DNA from: Bryum argenteum | Lineage: Eukaryota; Streptophyta; Bryopsida; Bryales; Bryaceae | Direction of reading: 5' to 3' | DNA: 64,000 nt | Assembly (NCBI GenBank): GCA_037043015.1 | Contig: CM073327.1 | Location: forward strand, 17,156,727 to 17,220,726 | Part shown: positions 60,235 through 64,000 of the stretch, one piece after another | How positions within the stretch are numbered: position 1 is the first letter of the stretch | How the letters are laid out: each line of letters starts with the position of its first letter | Notes under the pieces: generated by a model | Told to the model about the DNA's origin: nothing | The model's database searches: none | What the model saw: the letters and a program-made list of their open reading frames with translations, nothing else | Made by a program: the position numbers and the translations under genes

Positions 60235-61317
60235 TCAGGAGGTTTTGAGTTTATCGTTCTCGCAGCCGCATGGCTTCACGACATGGCGACGCTCAAGCAC
60301 AGTGGTCTTCTCGGGGATGCCAGCGTTAGTAAGCGACTTAGGTTGATACTCAGGGCCATTTTGAACTCGTAGCAACACACTCGGATGCAAGGTCTCTTCG
60401 ACTTGCTTCCCCATCGTTCGAAAAAACCGCTTGTTCAGCTTATAGATCCGATAAAATCCATACAAGAACGTGGCGAAGCTATCCGAGGGCGCTTGCTTCC
60501 ACTCATCTCCGGCCTCCAACCGCTTACTGAACCTCAACCCGGCCGCAATCGCCTTCTCCTGCATCCACACATAGGGCAGCTTCCAAAGCGTCCCGGTGCC
60601 GGAGCTTCCGCCTCCAATGTCCCTATGAGCGCCAATGAACCAACACTGCTCCACCGCTTTGTTCTTCTCCGTGGTCGCGTCCCAGAGCGCCGGCTCAAAA
60701 TCAGCCCGATTCTCATCGATCGCAAGAGCGTGGTACGCCTCATCAACAATACAAGAAAGGTTCATATCGTGGAAACGGTAGTAGTCTCTGGTGCCCGGGA
60801 GCACCAACGGTAGCCCTGAGACGGGGACTCCAAGAGAGCCCACAGTTTCCCAGACGCCGATCATTCTCACTCGCGCGGGTTGACCGTGCTCGGATATGAA
60901 CTTGTTGGGGTCGCTGTTCGCGTCGCGGTAGAGGTCGTAAGCCTCGTCCACGAGCTTTTGTGTGGGATTTTTCACCACGCCGCCCACCTTGTGCATTAGT
61001 CCCACCAAGGAGCGCGCTGAGTACGAGCCGCGGCTGTACCCGAATACGAAAACCTCGTCGCCTGGCTTGTACGTCTGCGACAGCCACAGATAGCTCTCCT
61101 TGATTGTTTCTGATAAACCGTACCCGAATACGCCCCCGATTAGCTTCCCGAACATCGAAGTACCCACCCCCGCGAAGTATTTCTTGATCTGAGTTGTTCC
61201 TGTTCCCGTTGGATCGCCGACTTCGATGTTCTGGTCGTACAGCGAGACGTTCGTTTGATCCTCCATTGTCTGCCATGTGCCGTCGAACAACACCACGATT
61301 CGCCGAGGAGCGCTCAT
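60235..61317 (-). CDS. DUF2235 alpha/beta-hydrolase, copy B
   Basis: 360 residues from the ATG at 61317, which follows GCCAG|GATG, a likely 3' splice site shared with copy A. RIVVLFDGTWQT is the N-terminal signature. GYSRGSYSARSL carries nucleophile S95. GVWETVGSLG has E157 where copy A has Asp. AHRDIGGG has H231 and D233. EAYHALAIDENRADF and QYPKSL-like end motifs (PEYQPKSL) match copy A throughout. It is shorter than copy A because of several internal gaps. The orientation is opposite to copy A, and the frameshifted relic of the acidic-tail gene lies tail-to-tail with it. Confidence 0.88.
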   Translation of the reverse strand: MSAPRRIVVLFDGTWQTMEDQTNVSLYDQNIEVGDPTGTGTTQIKKYFAGVGTSMFGKLIGGVFGYGLSETIKESYLWLSQTYKPGDEVFVFGYSRGSYSARSLVGLMHKVGGVVKNPTQKLVDEAYDLYRDANSDPNKFISEHGQPARVRMIGVWETVGSLGVPVSGLPLVLPGTRDYYRFHDMNLSCIVDEAYHALAIDENRADFEPALWDATTEKNKAVEQCWFIGAHRDIGGGSSGTGTLWKLPYVWMQEKAIAAGLRFSKRLEAGDEWKQAPSDSFATFLYGFYRIYKLNKRFFRTMGKQVEETLHPSVLLRVQNGPEYQPKSLTNAGIPEKTTVLERRHVVKPCGCENDKLKTS

Positions 61318-62301
61318 CCTGGCAATCAAAATTTCTTAAGCAAGGCTCCACGAACACTCTCACCCACAACACTTTTCACTACAACATGCAGACAGCAACG
61401 AAGTATTATCATCGTCGATTGATAACGACTCTAACGAGGACGTCGATGAAGTATTACCCTTCCACTTCCACGAAGGTTGGATTCATCAACACAGGTGTGA
61501 GAACCCATCACTCATCGTCACACTGAAAACTCCAACTAGAGCATCAAAGGTCCCTTGCGATGCAGTGCTCCTTTCAGCCACCCATAACAAAAGGCATGCA
61601 CAAAGTTCATATGATCACGTACTCTAAAGTCACGAGAACGCACACTCCCTAGTCAATAATATCGATTACCACAGAGGCTGCTCGCTGTAGGGAGCAGCAA
61701 ATAATTAAACAACTGCTCTTCTTCATGTGCATTCAGAAAGCTACCGTCGACACTGTCAAAAGACCTTATCAAGATGCGGTACCTGTCTGATCGGAGGAGT
61801 TCAAACAAGTGCGCTTCTACATTAGCATTCAAAAATCTACGGACGGACGACAGTGGCAGAGCTGATGGGGATGCGGTACGTACCTGGCCGATTGAAGGAG
61901 TTCAAAAGCTGATCGCTCGGAGATTGATTGATTGATTGATGAGACAGATGCTGCAGCTCGAAATTAAGGATTCCTCTGCTGCTCCGACAGCCTGACCTGT
62001 CTTGTATGAGGAGACTTGCGAGCTTGCTTTCGGTTTGCTTCTGGTATGCTTTGCTTTGACACTTTCAAAGGTCCCTGCGGAAAAGCTGTCACCTGATGGA
62101 TTGGGTAATTGGGTCCCACATTTTGCATATAAAAAGAAGGGTGTGCATGTCTGCCAGGTAACTTACGCCACACTTCGATGATGATTTGGGCGTAAGACTT
62201 GGCGTGACAGAGCATTTGAATGCGTGACAAGTATGTTACTGGGTTTTGACTAACTTGCTATGGTGTGGAATATCTCAAGCCAGGTGTGGTTACGGTGAGT
62301 A
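61318..62301 (-). promoter_or_regulatory. 5' region of DUF2235 copy B with duplicated UTR exon
   Basis: Two similar segments, about 61778-61830 and 61876-61925, each read on the minus strand as GAACTCCT-C-GATC-G-CAG followed by a GTAC donor-like site. They look like duplicated 5' UTR exons, possibly alternative. (ATTG)n occurs near 61929. No coding region is supported. Confidence 0.45.
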
Positions 62302-62312
62302 GGTAAGGGCCA

Positions 62313-62679
62313 GATAGATAGATAGATAGAAACTCCGGTCCCTTTCTAAGGGGGCCGGCGTGAATGAAGTGTCCGTTCGTAATGCTAATATCCCGATGGC
62401 CACCGGACAAGGGGAAATTGGAACAATACTACTTCCCCCTCTCGAGGGTGGACACTATAACTACGCTAGTTTCTAGCCTAGTTACTAGTGCCTTGAAGAT
62501 ACTTGACATAGTATCCCCCCAAAGGGCTTTGAGGTACCCATACAACGAGGTCCAAGGACCTCCCACAATAGTTGGGTGGACTATAGTGGTGAGCACCACG
62601 CCGGCATGGGGAATAGAACCCACGACCTCCTCATTGGGGGCCTAAGCCCTAACCACCAAGCCAAGGCTTGTGGTGCCTT
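62313..62679 (-). mobile_element. tRNA-derived SINE with perfect target duplication
   Basis: Full-length member of the family at 29250 and 46261, with a GATAGATAGATAGATAG tail on the plus-strand left. It is flanked by perfect 11-bp direct repeats GGTAAGGGCCA (62302-62312 and 62680-62690). The minus-strand head contains TGGCTTGGTGG (A-box-like) and GGTTCTATTCC (B-box-like). Confidence 0.85.
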
Positions 62680-62684
62680 GGTAA

Positions 62685-62985
62685 GGGCCACTTTATACTT
62701 GGGGCCGGATTGAGGGCCGGCCCGAATTTTTCAAATTTCAACCAATAGGATGACTCAATTCTTTAAAATCTGGCCCAAGGGCCTTATGTTAGGGCCCGAC
62801 CAAAACTTCAATTTATTCTCTGTGGCATCCTACGAGGCAGTGTTTTGGCGCCAAAATGTTCAGGCCCAAGTGATGCAATTGGGACAAGGTTTACCCCATT
62901 CCGAACTTCCTACCTTGGGCCTGAACCTGAGCTGTTCAAAACGACCTGCTCTTTGGCCAACCCCATCATGTGTATAAAGTGGGCC
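62685..62985. mobile_element. Short Tourist-like MITE, split by the SINE
   Basis: The left end GGGCCACTTTATACTTGGGG is mirrored at the right by TGTATAAAGTGGGCC, similar to the MITE at 5755-6244. The adjacent 5' SINE target duplication lies within its left end, so the SINE inserted there. TAA precedes and TTA follows; these do not match as a perfect duplication. Confidence 0.6.
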
Positions 62986-64000
62986 TTAGTTTCAGAAGTT
63001 TTTTGTTTGAGCATTAGGTTTTCCTTATTAACTCTAGATACAAAGTGATTAAGCTATGAAACAAAGTTGAATCAATGTTTTGGGGGATTGTTAGCCCCTT
63101 ACTATCCATTCCCAATGTTATGTTGAAATTAGGATGATAGGTTAAAACTTTTGAAAAGTCATATCATCTTCGTGTGAAGTTTGGTCTTGATGAAATTTGT
63201 CAAGTTGAAACCCCTATGTCAAGTCTGGTTATTTTGATAAAATTTGCAAATATATGTAATAGACATGGAAGGACAAGGAAGCTTTTGGAGGAAGTGGTCA
63301 TTGCAAAAATTACGTACACGACTTGAAGTAATCCAAAGTGCAAGTGGAGGTTGCAAGCCCTTGAAATAAAAGTATAACCCAAAATACAAATTTGGAGGCT
63401 TTGTCTCTACCTTGTTGAGGATGAATAATGCTTCCTCAAATTGGAGGATCACTATTCCCTCAAAAAGAAAACTTAAATTTGGATTCATGGGAAGACATGT
63501 GAATGGCCCTTGATAGTGGCCCATGATTTTTCAAAGGCTTCTAGAGTGGGGTTACGGGAACGGGGCTCACATGGGAATGGGCCCTAATACATTGATTATT
63601 AAAGAATACCCGGAGTGATCGAAACACGACTTAGTTAACAATTATAGACCAATTATGGTAAGGTGTCCTATAATGGCGCAATTTTCAGCACAGAAAATCT
63701 ACAGGAATGTTGCCAGTGCAAGCAATTTTTGTGCATGGAGAAAATTAGTAGAAAACTAGAGCAAGTGGAATCATCATTTTTCGACTCTTCTACGGTAAGT
63801 AATGAATTTTTAATACGGAAATATAGGTGTTCTTAAAATGGTGCCCTAAAGTGACGCCCTATAATATTTGCAGTGTGTACATGGTATTGTTGTATGGAGA
63901 AGCTATTATGTACGTGACAGTGAAGATTACTAGGGCTCCATTTTCGGCACTGCGCCATTTTTGGCTACTCTACCATATAGACTGAACAAGTTAACCCTTA
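62986..64000. other. Intergenic DNA, no gene recognised
   Basis: No coding region supported. The window ends in GTTAACCCTTA, which resembles the terminus of the 617-bp repeat and may be the start of another copy beyond the window. Confidence 0.4.

Noticed and set aside
1-64000. CRISPR arrays, operons or bacterial-type signals
   Set aside because: The tandem repeats present are contiguous minisatellites without spacers, and the genes are spliced plant genes.

Overview
The window is nuclear DNA of a land plant, most likely a moss or another bryophyte. The genes are intron-rich with plant-type GT-AG splice sites, the intergenic DNA is AT-rich and full of small transposons, and most proteins are plant housekeeping types: a GOS1-type Golgi SNARE, two very-long-chain enoyl-CoA reductases and an F-box/LysM protein. 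The bryophyte call rests mainly on a protein kinase fused to NB-ARC and LRRs, an architecture known from mosses. Species cannot be named from the sequence alone.

Layout. 0-9 kb: repeat-rich DNA with MITEs, a SINE fragment and, at 7.6-8.1 kb, three adjacent minisatellites. 9.3-17.3 kb: one very large kinase-NB-ARC-LRR gene with about 60 nearly identical 24-residue LRRs; it contains an in-frame 1152-bp tandem duplication and a one-base insertion that breaks the frame at about 15,664. 17.3-25 kb: a second repeat-rich island. Near-identical inverted copies of a 617-bp repeat lie on either side of the immune-receptor locus. 25.8-29.0 kb (minus): a ten-exon gene for a predicted mitochondrial PEP-carboxykinase-like protein without a recognisable P-loop. 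33.1-35.7 kb (plus): a protein with two F-box+LysM modules in tandem. 37.2-39.9 kb (minus): GOS12-type SNARE, divergent from an unrecognised coiled-coil gene (40.5-42.5 kb, plus). 43.1-45.9 and 49.7-53.0 kb (both minus): two enoyl-CoA reductase paralogs with identical exon lengths. 54.6-61.3 kb: an inverted duplication of a two-gene unit, a DUF2235 alpha/beta-hydrolase tail-to-tail with an unrecognised acidic-tailed protein; one copy of the second gene is a frameshifted relic. 62-64 kb: a SINE inserted in a MITE, then unassigned DNA.

How the genes relate. The housekeeping genes touch the endomembrane system (GOS12 in Golgi trafficking, enoyl-CoA reductases in ER fatty-acid elongation), but nothing shows that they are co-regulated. 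The two accessory loci that look most informative are the kinase-NLR, which is undergoing LRR array expansion, and the DUF2235/unknown pair, which was duplicated as a unit. Intron-exon models were built by eye from reading frame continuity and splice consensus. All exon phases close, but transcript data were not available.
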